DNA of 64,000 nucleotides from Vreelandella populi (GTDB taxonomy: Bacteria > Pseudomonadota > Gammaproteobacteria > Pseudomonadales > Halomonadaceae). A program made the translations under genes and the position numbers. Location: the NCBI RefSeq assembly GCF_003989825.1, contig NZ_RZHE01000006.1, positions 248,001-312,000 of the forward strand, in the 5' to 3' direction. Positions 42,215-51,931 of the stretch are shown one piece after another. The first letter of the stretch is position 1. Each line of letters opens with the position of its first letter. The notes beneath the pieces are model-generated. The model made no database searches. It was not told where the DNA came from and saw only the letters and a program-made list of their open reading frames with translations.

Positions 42215-43462
42215 TTAAGCGTCCTCGGGTTCAAGCCGGTACACGCCGCCATTCTCTTCATCGGTCACGATATAAAGCATGCCGTCCGGCCCTTGGCGCA
42301 CATCGCGAATCCGCCCAAGCGTATCGGTCAGTAGAATCTCTTCGTGGGTGACGTTTTCCCCATCCAGCACCAGCCGGTGCAACTGCTCAAGCTTGAGTGA
42401 ACCAACAAACAGACTGTTTTGCCACTCGGCAACGCCATCAGCGGTGTAGAACGTCATCCCGGAAGGTGCCATATTCTCTTCCCAGACATAGGCAGGCGAC
42501 GTTACGCCCGGCGCCTCAGTGCCCAGACCGATATGCGCTTCAGTAGTGTATTCGGTTCCAAAGGCGACCATCGGCCAGCCGTGGTTGTTACCTGCCTCGA
42601 CTCGGTAGAGCAAATCTCCGCCATTAGGCCCATGATCAATGGCCCATAGCACACCTGTCTCTGGATGCAGCGCTAGCCCCTGGTTATTGCGATGCCCGTA
42701 GGAGAAAATTTCAGGACGTAAATTGCCTGGTGTCATGCCGATGAAAGGATTATCCGGGTGGGCGCCGCCCTCTTCCAAAAGCCGAATCATCTTGCCGCCA
42801 GGATTAGTGAGGTCCTGAGGTAGGTTCTGTGCGTTGCGATCCCCAATCGGGAAAATGATTTCGCCATTACCTGGGAAGACGATGCGCGACCCATAGTGAG
42901 CACCTGGATGCGTGCGCGGCACTTGGGTATAGAGCGTCTCGACATCGGTGAGCTCACCGTTATCAGTGTCAATACGCGCACGCCCTACCGCAAGGCCGGT
43001 ACCGTAATCCGGCTCATACGTACTAAACGCGCGAGGATCGCCAGGGCTTGAGAAGGTAAAGTAGATCCACCCATTCTCGTCATAATCTGGGTGTACCGCT
43101 ACATCAAGAAGCCCGCCCTGCCCGCCTCCTTCAACCGGCGTTTCATCGCTATCTGAACCGGCGATGGTCGGCAAATTTCCCAGTGCAATTACCTCATCAC
43201 CATCGATCAAATGCAGACGTCCCGGGCGCTCTGTTACCAACATGCGTCCATCAGGAAGCCAAGCGACTGCCCAAGGATGCTCAAGACCTGAAACCACTTG
43301 CACTATATTGAAATTGGCCTCTTCACTCTGATAGCCAGCCTCAATGGTATCTTCGCTGACGCTAACATCAGCATACGCCGTACCTGCTGCGCCAAACAGC
43401 ATTGCTGCGCAAACCACACGCGCTAGCTTCGAGGGAATGAAACCACGTCGTTGTTTATACAT
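42215..43462 (-). CDS. Periplasmic PQQ-dependent aldose sugar dehydrogenase (YliI type)
   Basis: A 415-residue exported beta-propeller: signal peptide ending GTAYA near residue 31, then the soluble glucose dehydrogenase fold. It carries HPWAVAWLPDGRMLVTERPG near 62, the catalytic-loop HPGAHYGSRIVFPGNGEIIFPIGDR near 175, and YGHRNNQGLALHPETG near 255. It oxidises aldoses with PQQ in the periplasm. AGGAG lies 11 bp before ATG. It is monocistronic, and its link to the adjoining sugar-acid locus is only positional. Confidence 0.88.
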   Translation of the reverse strand: MYKQRRGFIPSKLARVVCAAMLFGAAGTAYADVSVSEDTIEAGYQSEEANFNIVQVVSGLEHPWAVAWLPDGRMLVTERPGRLHLIDGDEVIALGNLPTIAGSDSDETPVEGGGQGGLLDVAVHPDYDENGWIYFTFSSPGDPRAFSTYEPDYGTGLAVGRARIDTDNGELTDVETLYTQVPRTHPGAHYGSRIVFPGNGEIIFPIGDRNAQNLPQDLTNPGGKMIRLLEEGGAHPDNPFIGMTPGNLRPEIFSYGHRNNQGLALHPETGVLWAIDHGPNGGDLLYRVEAGNNHGWPMVAFGTEYTTEAHIGLGTEAPGVTSPAYVWEENMAPSGMTFYTADGVAEWQNSLFVGSLKLEQLHRLVLDGENVTHEEILLTDTLGRIRDVRQGPDGMLYIVTDEENGGVYRLEPEDA

Positions 43463-43625
43463 AAATCAGCCACTCCTGGCATTGATAATGAAACAAGCGG
43501 GATACAGCGTCTGCTGACTAGCCTAGGCGGCTTCAACGAAAGGGCAAATATAGTTAGAGGCCTTACTTTTATAACGACTGAATCAGGTAATAAAGCAGTA
43601 CATTCATTGGGAAAGCGTTTGTCGA

Positions 43626-44573
43626 TCAAGGCAACATGTCAAAAAAAGTTATCAAGCCGACGATAATGCTAATGGTAATAAAGAACATGAGCGTGCCCGC
43701 CATCAAGGCGCCTGCCGCTACATTGCCCATACCGTAACGTTGGCCTAGCAACGGATAGACACTTGCCATGGGGGCGCCTGCAAATAGTAAGCCACCGGCA
43801 ATCAGTAAGGCGTCATTGCCCGCAATCAGCCACATGCAGATAAATACACCCAATGGATGAATAATCAGCTTACCCGTAACGATCTGGCTCACCTCCCCCA
43901 CTACGCCGCGAATTTGCAGGCCATAGAGCGCGCCGCCAATCGCAAATAGCGCGGCAGGGCCCGCCGCTTTTGCCAACATATCGACTGCCTGGGTAACCGG
44001 GGCGGGCAAATGTGTGTCGGTAACGGCGATCAGTACCCCGATAAACAGACCAATGAGGATGGGATTTTTAACCAGTTGCTTGAGCGTTTTTTGGAGTGAT
44101 TTCATGACGCCGCGACCGGCCTGCTGACCCGCTTCGGCTAGAATAAGCGCCAGCGGAACGATCAACAGGTTTTCGATTATCATATTCAAGGCTAAAAAGT
44201 TAGCCGCAGGCGGCCCGATAATCATCACCGCGACCGGGTAGCCACTAAACGCGCTATTAGACACTGACATTCCCAGCGAGCTGATACTTCCAATGGTCAG
44301 CGGCTGTTTTTTCAGCATAACGGTGTACCCGAGCGCTAATCCGAAAACACTCAGCGACCCTAGTCCGTAGGCCAGCAGGTAATTGATATTGAAAACTTCT
44401 TCCAGAGGGTTCTGGGTAATAGCGCGGATTAAAAGTGCAGGGAGGGCAATATACAGCACAAACCGGCTCACTCCCTGCATTTGCTCGCGGTTGAGAATGC
44501 GGATCCGCATGGAAAAGAAGCCAACGCCAATCAGTAAAAAGATAGGCGTGATGATGGCAGCGACTTCAAACAT
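43626..44573 (-). CDS. AEC family transporter
   Basis: A 315-residue membrane protein with about ten hydrophobic segments. The N-terminal ITPIFLLIGVGFFSMR and the motif SSLGMSVSNSAFSGYPVAVMIIGP near residue 97 are characteristic of auxin-efflux-carrier-like permeases. Bacterial members move malate, malonate or other small acids. It lies 109 bp downstream of the Ldh2-type dehydrogenase gene in the same direction, so export or import of a 2-hydroxy or 2-keto acid is plausible but unproven. Confidence 0.88.
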   Translation of the reverse strand: MFEVAAIITPIFLLIGVGFFSMRIRILNREQMQGVSRFVLYIALPALLIRAITQNPLEEVFNINYLLAYGLGSLSVFGLALGYTVMLKKQPLTIGSISSLGMSVSNSAFSGYPVAVMIIGPPAANFLALNMIIENLLIVPLALILAEAGQQAGRGVMKSLQKTLKQLVKNPILIGLFIGVLIAVTDTHLPAPVTQAVDMLAKAAGPAALFAIGGALYGLQIRGVVGEVSQIVTGKLIIHPLGVFICMWLIAGNDALLIAGGLLFAGAPMASVYPLLGQRYGMGNVAAGALMAGTLMFFITISIIVGLITFFDMLP

Positions 44574-44682
44574 GCGGCGTATCCATACGAGCGTTGAACC
44601 TCATGAAGCGTCTGTTCCTAACGATATAAAGCAGACCACAAAAGCGCTGCCGTATAACGACACGTTATTTACTTTCGATAAA

Positions 44683-45696
44683 TCAATGGGTCAGTGCGTT
44701 GAGCTCATCGTAAAGCGCTTTGGGTATGGTTATACCATTACGCAGGCTATTTTCTCTGGCCTCAAATCGGCGCTGTGAGGGTAGCCGGGCGCCCTGGCCT
44801 AAAATGTTTTCAAACAGCACTTCGGCGTGCTGAAGGTGATGGGCAGCTTGCTCTCCCATAAATACCGCTGGCGATATGGCGATAATCAGCTCGCCATGAA
44901 ACGGTTTGCCGGTTTTCTGCTCATTGGCGGCCTGGGTTTCATGGCCCAACACATCACCAATCAGCGGCCCGGCTAATAGCTCAATCATGGTAGAAAGCGC
45001 CGAGCCCTTGTACCCGCCAAAGGTTAGCATGGCGCCCGCGAGCGCCGCTGCCGGGTCGGTAGTGGCATTCCCTTTATCGTCCACCGCCCAATTCGAGGGA
45101 ATCGTTTTCCGGGCACGCTTGTGCAGCTCAATTTCACCGCGTGCCACGACACTGGTCGCAAAATCAAACGTATACGGCGTGCCGCCCGGCCGCGGCCAGG
45201 AGAAAGCGATAGGGTTTGTGCCCAGTAACGGCTTGGTGCCACCTGCCGGGGCTACAAACGCATGGCTTGGCGTCATGGCAATGCCGATCAATCCTTCGCT
45301 TGAAAGCGCTTCTACTTCAGGCCACAGCGCAGAAAAGTGAAAGCTGTTGTTGATCGCAAGCGCCGCGATTCCGATCTGGTTAGCTTTTTCAATCAGCAGC
45401 TTCTTGCCCATTTCAAAAGAGAGCAGAGAACAGCCTTGATGGGCATTGACCCTGACAACCCCTGGCGCTTGGTCAATGATTTCGGGCATGGCATGGGTAT
45501 CCACACCGCCATTTCGCGCCGTGTTAACACAGCCGATCAACCGATATAGGCCATGAGAGTGGCACTCGTCACGCTGCGCGGCCAGAATATTGCGGGTGAT
45601 AGCCTCGGCATGCGCTTGGCTATAACCATTGTGCTGAAGCACCTCAAGGCTTAAGGATTCAGCGTCTTGCAGGGAAATAGTAATTTCTTCACTCAT
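44683..45696 (-). CDS. Ldh2/malate-lactate dehydrogenase family oxidoreductase
   Basis: A 337-residue NAD(P)H-dependent reductase of the Ldh2 fold. Features are AQRDECHSHGLYRLIGCV near residue 40, the catalytic-His context NNSFHFSALWPEVE near 117, and GTNPIAFSWPRPGG near 155. The closest named groups are delta1-piperideine-2-carboxylate/pyrroline-2-carboxylate reductase and 2,3-diketogulonate reductase. ATG 45694-45696 with GGGAG in front is preferred over a TTG two codons upstream. It is separated from the KGSA dehydrogenase gene by a strong terminator, so it is probably not in that operon. Confidence 0.85.
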   Translation of the reverse strand: MSEEITISLQDAESLSLEVLQHNGYSQAHAEAITRNILAAQRDECHSHGLYRLIGCVNTARNGGVDTHAMPEIIDQAPGVVRVNAHQGCSLLSFEMGKKLLIEKANQIGIAALAINNSFHFSALWPEVEALSSEGLIGIAMTPSHAFVAPAGGTKPLLGTNPIAFSWPRPGGTPYTFDFATSVVARGEIELHKRARKTIPSNWAVDDKGNATTDPAAALAGAMLTFGGYKGSALSTMIELLAGPLIGDVLGHETQAANEQKTGKPFHGELIIAISPAVFMGEQAAHHLQHAEVLFENILGQGARLPSQRRFEARENSLRNGITIPKALYDELNALTH

Positions 45697-45734
45697 AACC
45701 AACTCCCGCGCATTCTATTTATTGGGTACGCACT

Positions 45735-45767
45735 TATTAAAAAAGCAGGTAATTGCTTACCTGCTTT
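45735..45767 (-). terminator. Intrinsic terminator of the galacturonate operon
   Basis: A perfect 11-bp stem (45742-45752 with 45757-45767) with a 4-nt loop, followed on the minus strand by TTTTTT-like sequence (plus A-run to 45738). It lies 75 bp after the KGSA dehydrogenase stop and marks the end of the catabolic operon. Confidence 0.85.
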
Positions 45768-45842
45768 GGGTATTCACTGATTAATGACGACCGGCGGCTA
45801 ATAGCGCTGGCTATTTTCTTACCAGCACGGCGTCAAATGGAA

Positions 45843-47420
45843 TCAGGCTTCGCGCTTGCCGTCGACCAATCGACTTACCTTCAAAGGATTCGCTTCTTTC
45901 AGCGCTTCGGGCAGCAATGCCTCGGGCAGTGACTGATAGCATACCGGGCGCAGGAAGCGCTTGATCGCGGCGGTGCCTACCGAGGTAGTTCGGCTATCGG
46001 ATGTTGAAGGATAAGGTCCGCCGTGTACCATGGCGTGGCATACCTCAACGCCTGTTGGCCAGCCATTGGCAAGAATACGCCCCGCTTTACGCTCCAGTGT
46101 AGGAATCAAGCCCTTCGCGGCATCTACATCCCCATCATTCATATGTAGCGTCGCAGTTAGCTGGCCTTCCAACTGCTCGGCAACCCGCTTCACTTCGGCC
46201 ATATCCTGACACTCGATAATCAACGAGCTTGCACCAAACACTTCTTCCTGGAGCACTGTTGAGGCAAGAAAATCACTGGCTGAAGTGGCAAACAGGCCGG
46301 TTTGGCACTGGTAACTGCCGCTACCGGTTTCCCCACGCGCGATTTCACGCACGTTGGCTTCATCACTCAGCGCAGAAACACCCTTCTGGTAAGCCTCATG
46401 GATGCCCGGCGTCAGCATGGTTTGTGCACCGCTGCCCTCTACGGCTTTTTGTGCTGACTGAATAAAGGAATCCAGATCCGAACCTTTCACCGCAATGACC
46501 AAACCGGGGCTGGTGCAAAACTGGCCAGCGCCCATATTGAGTGAACTAACGAATGCCTCACCCAACGCCTGGCTATTGGCTTTTAGAGCTTCTGGCAGTA
46601 AAAAGACCGGGTTGATACTGCTCATCTCAGCGTAAACCGGGATGGGCTGGGGACGATTTTGAGCTGCCTGCATCAACGCCGTACCGCCGCTGCGCGACCC
46701 GGTAAAACCTACCGCCTGAATACGCGGGTCGGTGACAAGCGCCTGACCAATTTCATTGCCCGAACCAAACAGAAGCGAGAAAACGCCTTCCGGCAGGTTG
46801 CAGGCTTTTACTGCTTTTTGGATCGCCCGGCCCACTAGCTCGGACGTACCGGGGTGAGCGGAATGGCCCTTCACGATTACCGGGCAGCCCGCTGCTAACG
46901 CAGAGGCGGTATCGCCGCCCGCGACAGAGAATGCCAGCGGGAAGTTGCTGGCACCGAACACGGCCACTGGCCCTAAAGCGATATGGCGCTGGCGTAAATC
47001 AGCACGCGGCAGCGGCTGACGATCTGGCATGGCGGGGTCGATACGTACATCCAACCACTCACCGGCGCGCACTACCGATGCAAATAAGCGTAACTGGCCA
47101 CAGGTTCTGCCGCGCTCGCCAGCAAGACGTGCTTGCGGCAGACCGGATTCCGCCATGGCACGCTCAATCAGCTCATCACCAATCGCTTCGATCTCATTGG
47201 CAATGGTTTCAAGAAAGGTGGCGCGTGCTTCTAATGAAGTTTCACGATAGGTATCAAATGCATCCCAGGCAAGCTGAGTTGCCTGTTCAACGTGGCTTCG
47301 ATCGCCACCTACGTAGACCGGCTCAAGCAGCTCACCCGTTGACGGGTTGGTGGCTTGGATATTAACGCGTGTACCGGTGACGGCCTGCAGACCGATTAAG
47401 AGTTTGCCTTCCAGTGCCAT
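45843..47420 (-). CDS. Alpha-ketoglutaric semialdehyde dehydrogenase
   Basis: A 525-residue aldehyde dehydrogenase. The catalytic Cys302 is in [12 protein letters not shown] and the general-base Glu is in YAEMSSINP. The cofactor motif is [31 protein letters not shown]. The N-terminus and length match KGSADH enzymes that oxidise 2,5-dioxopentanoate to 2-oxoglutarate, the last step of the oxidative uronate pathway. AGGAGAG lies 8 bp before ATG. It is directly downstream of the GntR gene and in line with kdgD, gli and udh, which supports the assignment. Confidence 0.92.
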   Translation of the reverse strand: MALEGKLLIGLQAVTGTRVNIQATNPSTGELLEPVYVGGDRSHVEQATQLAWDAFDTYRETSLEARATFLETIANEIEAIGDELIERAMAESGLPQARLAGERGRTCGQLRLFASVVRAGEWLDVRIDPAMPDRQPLPRADLRQRHIALGPVAVFGASNFPLAFSVAGGDTASALAAGCPVIVKGHSAHPGTSELVGRAIQKAVKACNLPEGVFSLLFGSGNEIGQALVTDPRIQAVGFTGSRSGGTALMQAAQNRPQPIPVYAEMSSINPVFLLPEALKANSQALGEAFVSSLNMGAGQFCTSPGLVIAVKGSDLDSFIQSAQKAVEGSGAQTMLTPGIHEAYQKGVSALSDEANVREIARGETGSGSYQCQTGLFATSASDFLASTVLQEEVFGASSLIIECQDMAEVKRVAEQLEGQLTATLHMNDGDVDAAKGLIPTLERKAGRILANGWPTGVEVCHAMVHGGPYPSTSDSRTTSVGTAAIKRFLRPVCYQSLPEALLPEALKEANPLKVSRLVDGKREA

Positions 47421-47469
47421 GGTCGATCTCTCCTAGTAGATTCACATAGGGCGCCACCATCAAACGCAC

Positions 47470-48189
47470 CTATTTGTATGAATAATACGTTTTGTATGCA
47501 CGGTTCAGATGTTGATACATGGCGGCATTCGCTGCCTTTGAATCGCGTGCCAGAATCGCCTCGAGAATGTCAGCGTGTTCTTGACTCACTTTTTCCAGGT
47601 ACTGGTAAGTCGTTTGCGAGCCCGACTCTGCTGACATCAACTTTGCGCGAGGTATAGCGCCGACATCCCACTGTTCATAAATAGTGACGAATGCCGGGTT
47701 ATGTGTTGCTAGAGCGATCGCGGCATGAAAAGCAAGATCTTCATCACGCGCCTGTGTAGTGTGTTTACAGGCTTGAAGGAACTTTTGGTGGAGTTCTACC
47801 AAACGCTGTTTGTCTTGCTCATCGTGCCTGCTGGCCGCTAATGCCGCGACTTCCGGCTCAATAGTGAGACGTAGCTCGAGAATGTTTAAGATATCCTCGA
47901 TCGTACTTAGCTGGATTTTCTTTTCAGGATTCTTATGTTCAGGAACTGAACGCAGTACACGTGTCCCGATCCCGCGACGGGTTTCCACAAGCCCCTGTGA
48001 CTTCAAGTGAGTGATGGCTTCACGTATGACCGTGCGGCTGACGCCAAACATGTCACACAACGCTCCCTCAGGAGGGAGCTTGTCACCTACCGGAATTTCC
48101 TGGCGTGCAATAATGCTTTCCAACTGCTGGGAGACCTGCCGCGACAAGCTGCCACCATGCACTAAAGGTTTTATGCCAAGACTATTCAT
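47470..48189 (-). CDS. GntR-family regulator (FCD), probable galacturonate operon regulator
   Basis: A 239-residue regulator. The winged helix is near residues 14-80 (SQQLESIIARQEIPVGDKLP, then FGVSRTVIREAITHLKSQGLVETRRGIG). An FCD effector domain follows, with LRLTIEPEVAALAA and DLAFHAAIALATHN containing metal/effector-binding residues. It resembles UxuR/ExuR/DgoR-type sugar-acid regulators. It lies inside the catabolic operon, and an ATCATACATA motif upstream (48281) resembles candidate operators at other genes of the locus, suggesting autoregulation and local control. Confidence 0.9.
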   Translation of the reverse strand: MNSLGIKPLVHGGSLSRQVSQQLESIIARQEIPVGDKLPPEGALCDMFGVSRTVIREAITHLKSQGLVETRRGIGTRVLRSVPEHKNPEKKIQLSTIEDILNILELRLTIEPEVAALAASRHDEQDKQRLVELHQKFLQACKHTTQARDEDLAFHAAIALATHNPAFVTIYEQWDVGAIPRAKLMSAESGSQTTYQYLEKVSQEHADILEAILARDSKAANAAMYQHLNRAYKTYYSYK

Positions 48190-48280
48190 GCTTAACCAAC
48201 TCTCACTAAGATCAAAGTTTCAGGCTTGTTTAGTGCCCTCCGTAATGCTTGGTACTATATAGCATCTGCCGCTTTTTTTA

Positions 48281-48294
48281 ATCATACATATGAC
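48281..48294 (-). promoter_or_regulatory. Candidate GntR operator upstream of the regulator gene
   Basis: ATCATACATATGAC shares the ATCATACATA word with the site at 55083 and sits about 92-105 bp upstream of the gntR start, just past the udh stop. It is less palindromic than the others. Confidence 0.3.
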
Positions 48295-48296
48295 GA

Positions 48297-49094
48297 TCAG
48301 TCATTTGGATGGCCTGTAGCGGCGAACTTTCCACCCTGATAAACCACTTCCGGCGAGTTGGGGTCAACTAAGTTACCCCGTGATTCAATTTCCTCACGCC
48401 ACTGCTCAGAGCTATGACGCGGCTTCCAACCCAGAAACGAAACCAGCTGATTGTCCCACCACTGCTCAGCGTTGTCTGACGCCCCATAAATAACGGTGTT
48501 ACCCAACTTGGGCGCCTGGAACGCACGCTCGAACAGATCCATCAAATCCTCGACGTGAAGCCAAGTGGCCAGCATGCGAGCATCAGCCGGCTTGGGGAAA
48601 CAGGAGCCGATTCGAATACTTAGCGTTTCAATACCAAATTTATCGAAGTAGAGGCTCGCCAGGTCTTCTCCAAAACACTTCGAAAGACCGTAGATAGAGT
48701 CAGGACGGCGCGGTACCCGGGTATCAATTTTCTGGGTGCGCTCGTAAAAGCCAATGGTGTGATTCGAGCTGGCAAAAATGATACGCGGCTTATTTAAATG
48801 ACGCGCCGCTTCATAAAGATTATAAGTACCAATAATGTTTGACTGTAAAATGCCTTCCCAAGGCTTTTCAACAGAGACGCCACCCAGGTGAATGATACCG
48901 TCACAGCCATCTACCAGTGCTTTTACGCCTTCGTAATCGGCCAGATCACAGACCATCACTTCTTCATGAGAAGCCGGATCTTCGATATCTGAAATATCGG
49001 AAAGGCGAACATTCTTGGCAAGTTTGGTTAAGTAAGGGCGAATCGCTTTGCCCACACCACCGGCAGCACCGGTGACTAATAATCTGTTCAGCAT
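48297..49094 (-). CDS. udh: Uronate dehydrogenase
   Basis: A 265-residue SDR-extended protein, the size of Agrobacterium Udh. The nucleotide motif is GAAGGVG (residues 9-15). Ser110 is in FASSNH and the catalytic pair Tyr135/Lys139 is in YGLSK. RIGSCFPKPADARM near 165 is also a Udh feature. It oxidises galacturonate or glucuronate to the aldaro-1,5-lactone with NAD. The first in-frame ATG abuts AGGAG, so ATG 49092-49094 is chosen. Downstream partners gli, kdgD and KGSADH support the role. Confidence 0.92.
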   Translation of the reverse strand: MLNRLLVTGAAGGVGKAIRPYLTKLAKNVRLSDISDIEDPASHEEVMVCDLADYEGVKALVDGCDGIIHLGGVSVEKPWEGILQSNIIGTYNLYEAARHLNKPRIIFASSNHTIGFYERTQKIDTRVPRRPDSIYGLSKCFGEDLASLYFDKFGIETLSIRIGSCFPKPADARMLATWLHVEDLMDLFERAFQAPKLGNTVIYGASDNAEQWWDNQLVSFLGWKPRHSSEQWREEIESRGNLVDPNSPEVVYQGGKFAATGHPND

Positions 49095-49155
49095 ACCCAT
49101 CTCCTGCTCGTTTATAATTACTAGATATCAAATGGTTAAAACAACCTGCTTATAT

Positions 49156-50016
49156 TTAGAAACCGTAAAGAAACGCCGGGTTGTCTACCAATATTTTTTG
49201 ACGCGTCGTTTCATCGGCCCAATTAAGCAAAACATCCAGCTGTTCGGCATCACTTGGGTACTGTGCTCGGTTGACGCCAACATGGGGCCAGTTCGATCCC
49301 CAGATAATCCGATCGGACGCATGCTGGATGACTCGTTTGGCAATAGGTGATACATCGGAGTAATCTGGCCCGCCCGTCAAGCTGGTTTCATAAGCGCCAC
49401 AGATCTTGAACCATGCGTTACCCTTATCGATCAAACGCAGGATGTCGTCAACACGACTGTCATCGGCGGGTACTGGGTCAATGAACTTACCGATATGATC
49501 GATAATGTAGCGCCCTTTAATCTTCTGCAGCTCTTCATGATAGTCAGGCAGATCGCGACCGTTGAATTGGACCATCAAATGCCATCCCATATCCTGAATG
49601 ACATCTTCCACGGCCAGCATACGATCAATACCCACCGCGCCACCCGGCAACTGCATGATACGAGCGCCACGTACGCCCTTCTCATGTAACCGCTCAAGCT
49701 CACTTTGCGGGGTATCCGGCGTAATGACTGCAATAGCGCGCGCGACGTTAGCGCCGAACTGCTCTAATGCTGCGACCAGAGCGCCGTTGTCGGTTTGGTA
49801 GGCATTTGGCTGGGTAATCACCACACGCTCCAACCCCAGCCACTGCTGCAACTGACGATAGTTATCTACCGTTGCCAGCTCAGCAATTTGCGGCCCGCCC
49901 GCTTGAGCTTCAAAACCGGGTAAGAAAACGTGTGTATGGCAATCTGTTGCTCCCGCAGGCGCCTTTAAACGCGGGGCTGGCCCAGCTAACGGGCGGGTGT
50001 TTTCTGGAATCGACAT
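49156..50016 (-). CDS. gli: D-galactarolactone isomerase (amidohydrolase superfamily)
   Basis: A 286-residue amidohydrolase of the COG3618 type. The N-terminal HxH is His27/His29 in DCHTHVFLPG. Other conserved elements are VVITQPNAYQTDNGAL, GARIMQLPGG, YIIDHIGKF and IIWGSNWPHVG. In Agrobacterium such an enzyme converts galactaro-1,5-lactone to the 1,4-lactone used by the cycloisomerase. AGGAGG precedes two tandem ATGs; the second gives better spacing. The neighbours udh and kdgD make this function likely. Confidence 0.85.
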   Translation of the reverse strand: MSIPENTRPLAGPAPRLKAPAGATDCHTHVFLPGFEAQAGGPQIAELATVDNYRQLQQWLGLERVVITQPNAYQTDNGALVAALEQFGANVARAIAVITPDTPQSELERLHEKGVRGARIMQLPGGAVGIDRMLAVEDVIQDMGWHLMVQFNGRDLPDYHEELQKIKGRYIIDHIGKFIDPVPADDSRVDDILRLIDKGNAWFKICGAYETSLTGGPDYSDVSPIAKRVIQHASDRIIWGSNWPHVGVNRAQYPSDAEQLDVLLNWADETTRQKILVDNPAFLYGF

Positions 50017-50060
50017 CATGCCTCCTGTGACTTGTATAAAGTTTTCTGCTTTAGCGACCT

Positions 50061-50978
50061 TTAATACTGCTTGGCCACATTGATCAACTCGATCAATTGA
50101 TTACGCTCTGACTCTGATGGCATAACCAGCGGCGCGCGCACCTTACCTGCCGGCTTGCCGATGATGTCAGCGCCCAGTTTGATCAAGCTAACGGCGTAGC
50201 CTTTTTTCTGATCGCGTAGATCGACAAACGGAATGAAAAAGTCCCGAGTGATCTTCTTCACGGTCTCGTGCTCGCCTGCACGCAACGCTTTATAGAAAGT
50301 TGACGCCATATCCGGCACGAAATTGAACACTGCCGAGGAATAGGTATTAACCCCAATAGATAAATACGCTTCAGCAAAAATTTCGGCGGTCGGAACGCCA
50401 CCAATATAGGCAAGACGGTCGCCGACTGTTTTAACAATCTTGTTCAGCGCCTGAATATCACCCTTACCATCTTTAAGGCCAATCAGGTTTGGGCACGCCT
50501 CGGCTAGCTGCTTGACCGATTCGGCATTCATAACACCGTTACCACGGTTGTAGTAGATAACGTTGATGGAGGTGCTGTCACACACTTCACGTGCATAGTT
50601 GACCAAGCCGTCCTGGGGGCATTCCGTCAAATAGGGAGGCATCAAAAGAATGCCGTCAGCTCCAGCCTCTTCGGCGATTTTGGCCTGCGCTTTTGCCATC
50701 TCAACGCTTTGACCTGCGCTGGCAATAATAGGCAACTGACCACCAATGGTTTCAACTGCCGTTGTCACCACGTCGCGGAAATCTTCCAGCGACAGGCTGA
50801 AGAATTCTCCCGTTCCGCCGGCAACGAAGACGGCAGAAATTTCATGGCTTACAAACCACTTTAAGCGATCCTGATAGCTCTCGCGGTCAAAGCGCCCTTG
50901 GCTGTCGAAATCTGTAATTGGAAATGACAGCAGGCCGTTTGAAATAGATGCCAAAGTGTTTTCGCGTGAAAAATTCAT
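50061..50978 (-). CDS. kdgD: 5-dehydro-4-deoxyglucarate dehydratase
   Basis: A 305-residue class I aldolase-fold enzyme (DapA superfamily). The Schiff-base Lys169 is in LIGLKDGKGD, the catalytic Tyr is in VIYYNRGNG (142/143), and GGTGE is near residue 54. It dehydrates and decarboxylates 5-keto-4-deoxyglucarate to 2,5-dioxopentanoate, linking the galactarate branch to KGSADH. AGGAA lies 8 bp before ATG 50976-50978; a longer frame with 14 more residues lacks a ribosome-binding site. Confidence 0.93.
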   Translation of the reverse strand: MNFSRENTLASISNGLLSFPITDFDSQGRFDRESYQDRLKWFVSHEISAVFVAGGTGEFFSLSLEDFRDVVTTAVETIGGQLPIIASAGQSVEMAKAQAKIAEEAGADGILLMPPYLTECPQDGLVNYAREVCDSTSINVIYYNRGNGVMNAESVKQLAEACPNLIGLKDGKGDIQALNKIVKTVGDRLAYIGGVPTAEIFAEAYLSIGVNTYSSAVFNFVPDMASTFYKALRAGEHETVKKITRDFFIPFVDLRDQKKGYAVSLIKLGADIIGKPAGKVRAPLVMPSESERNQLIELINVAKQY

Positions 50979-51034
50979 AAATGATTCCTGTAGCATGTCT
51001 CGTTGTAATACATCACACAACTATAGAGGGAAGC

Positions 51035-51082
51035 AGAGGCTGGATCAACATCAATCTGGTAAATATGAATGATCCAGCCTCT
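51035..51082 (-). repeat. Intercistronic hairpin between kdgM and kdgD
   Basis: A perfect 13-bp inverted repeat (51035-51047 with 51070-51082) with a 22-nt loop lies in the 124-bp gap. No T-run follows on the minus strand, so it more likely protects or separates the porin mRNA than fully terminates it. Confidence 0.6.
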
Positions 51083-51102
51083 ATCACTATTGAAGTTTAT
51101 TT

Positions 51103-51822
51103 TTAAAACTTAAAACTGTATGTTAGCTGAACAGCATCATTGTGCCTGCCGGCATTGTAAGTAGCCCCTTCGCGAGTTTCATCCTTGCGCTTGTAAGTCA
51201 CTGCAAGGGCATTTGCCGCATTGATTCGATACCCAACGCTAAATTCATGCTCCCACCGATCATCTTCACCAGTATACATACTGCCAGAGTCACCCAGCAC
51301 ATAAGCATAACTTGGATTCCAGGCCAGCCCGATCTGCTCGGTTAACGCGTAGCTTATATAACCATCAAAACGATTAACACGTGATCGTACTCCGCCCCCC
51401 TCTCTAAAAGTCTGATACTCATAACGATAGCGAGCGCCCACACGCCAAGCATCAGTAATTTTATAATTTAGCCTCAGCATGGGCCGGGCCGTTTCCGAAC
51501 CAGGATTGAACTTGTACTCGAGCTTGGGCTGAAGCGACCAGCGTTTGGCCTCATCCAGTGTGTAAGAATAGCCAATCCCAAACAGGTTCTCGGCTAACTC
51601 CGATGAGCCACTAATCTCGTCTCGCCAACGGCGCTGGTGCTCAAATGCAAGTGACATATTATTGTCAAACACATGACCGACGCCGAACTTGATCTTGTAA
51701 TCCTGGTTTTCGCGAAAGGTTTGCTCATACTTTGTTGCAATAGTGGTTGAGCCTGCATAAGCAAAACCACTAAATAAAGCAGCCAGCGTTGCCACTCCCG
51801 TTAAGAGTTTTTTGTTTTTCAT
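51103..51822 (-). CDS. kdgM: KdgM-family oligogalacturonate-specific porin
   Basis: A 239-residue outer-membrane beta-barrel. The signal peptide ends FAYA near residue 23. About 12 amphipathic strands follow, many with aromatic girdles (LRLNYKITDAWRVGARYRYEY), and the terminal residue is Phe (LTYSFKF), as for BAM substrates. Many Arg and Lys residues in the strands suit an anionic oligosaccharide. It would admit oligogalacturonides to the periplasm, where the PL9 lyase acts. A candidate operator lies 92 bp upstream. Confidence 0.88.
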   Translation of the reverse strand: MKNKKLLTGVATLAALFSGFAYAGSTTIATKYEQTFRENQDYKIKFGVGHVFDNNMSLAFEHQRRWRDEISGSSELAENLFGIGYSYTLDEAKRWSLQPKLEYKFNPGSETARPMLRLNYKITDAWRVGARYRYEYQTFREGGGVRSRVNRFDGYISYALTEQIGLAWNPSYAYVLGDSGSMYTGEDDRWEHEFSVGYRINAANALAVTYKRKDETREGATYNAGRHNDAVQLTYSFKF

Positions 51823-51913
51823 AAAACAGCCTTATTGATTTGATATTTATTTTTTAGCGCCATAGATAGGTTCTAAAACCTAAGCTTTAGCACCGTCACA
51901 CATAACACTTATA

Positions 51914-51924
51914 ACGTATTATGT
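51914..51924 (-). promoter_or_regulatory. Candidate operator upstream of kdgM
   Basis: On the minus strand the sequence is ACATAATACGT, one mismatch from the ACATAATATGT found at 55088 and 56333. It lies 92-102 bp upstream of the kdgM start. Confidence 0.4.
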
Positions 51925-51931
51925 TTATTTG

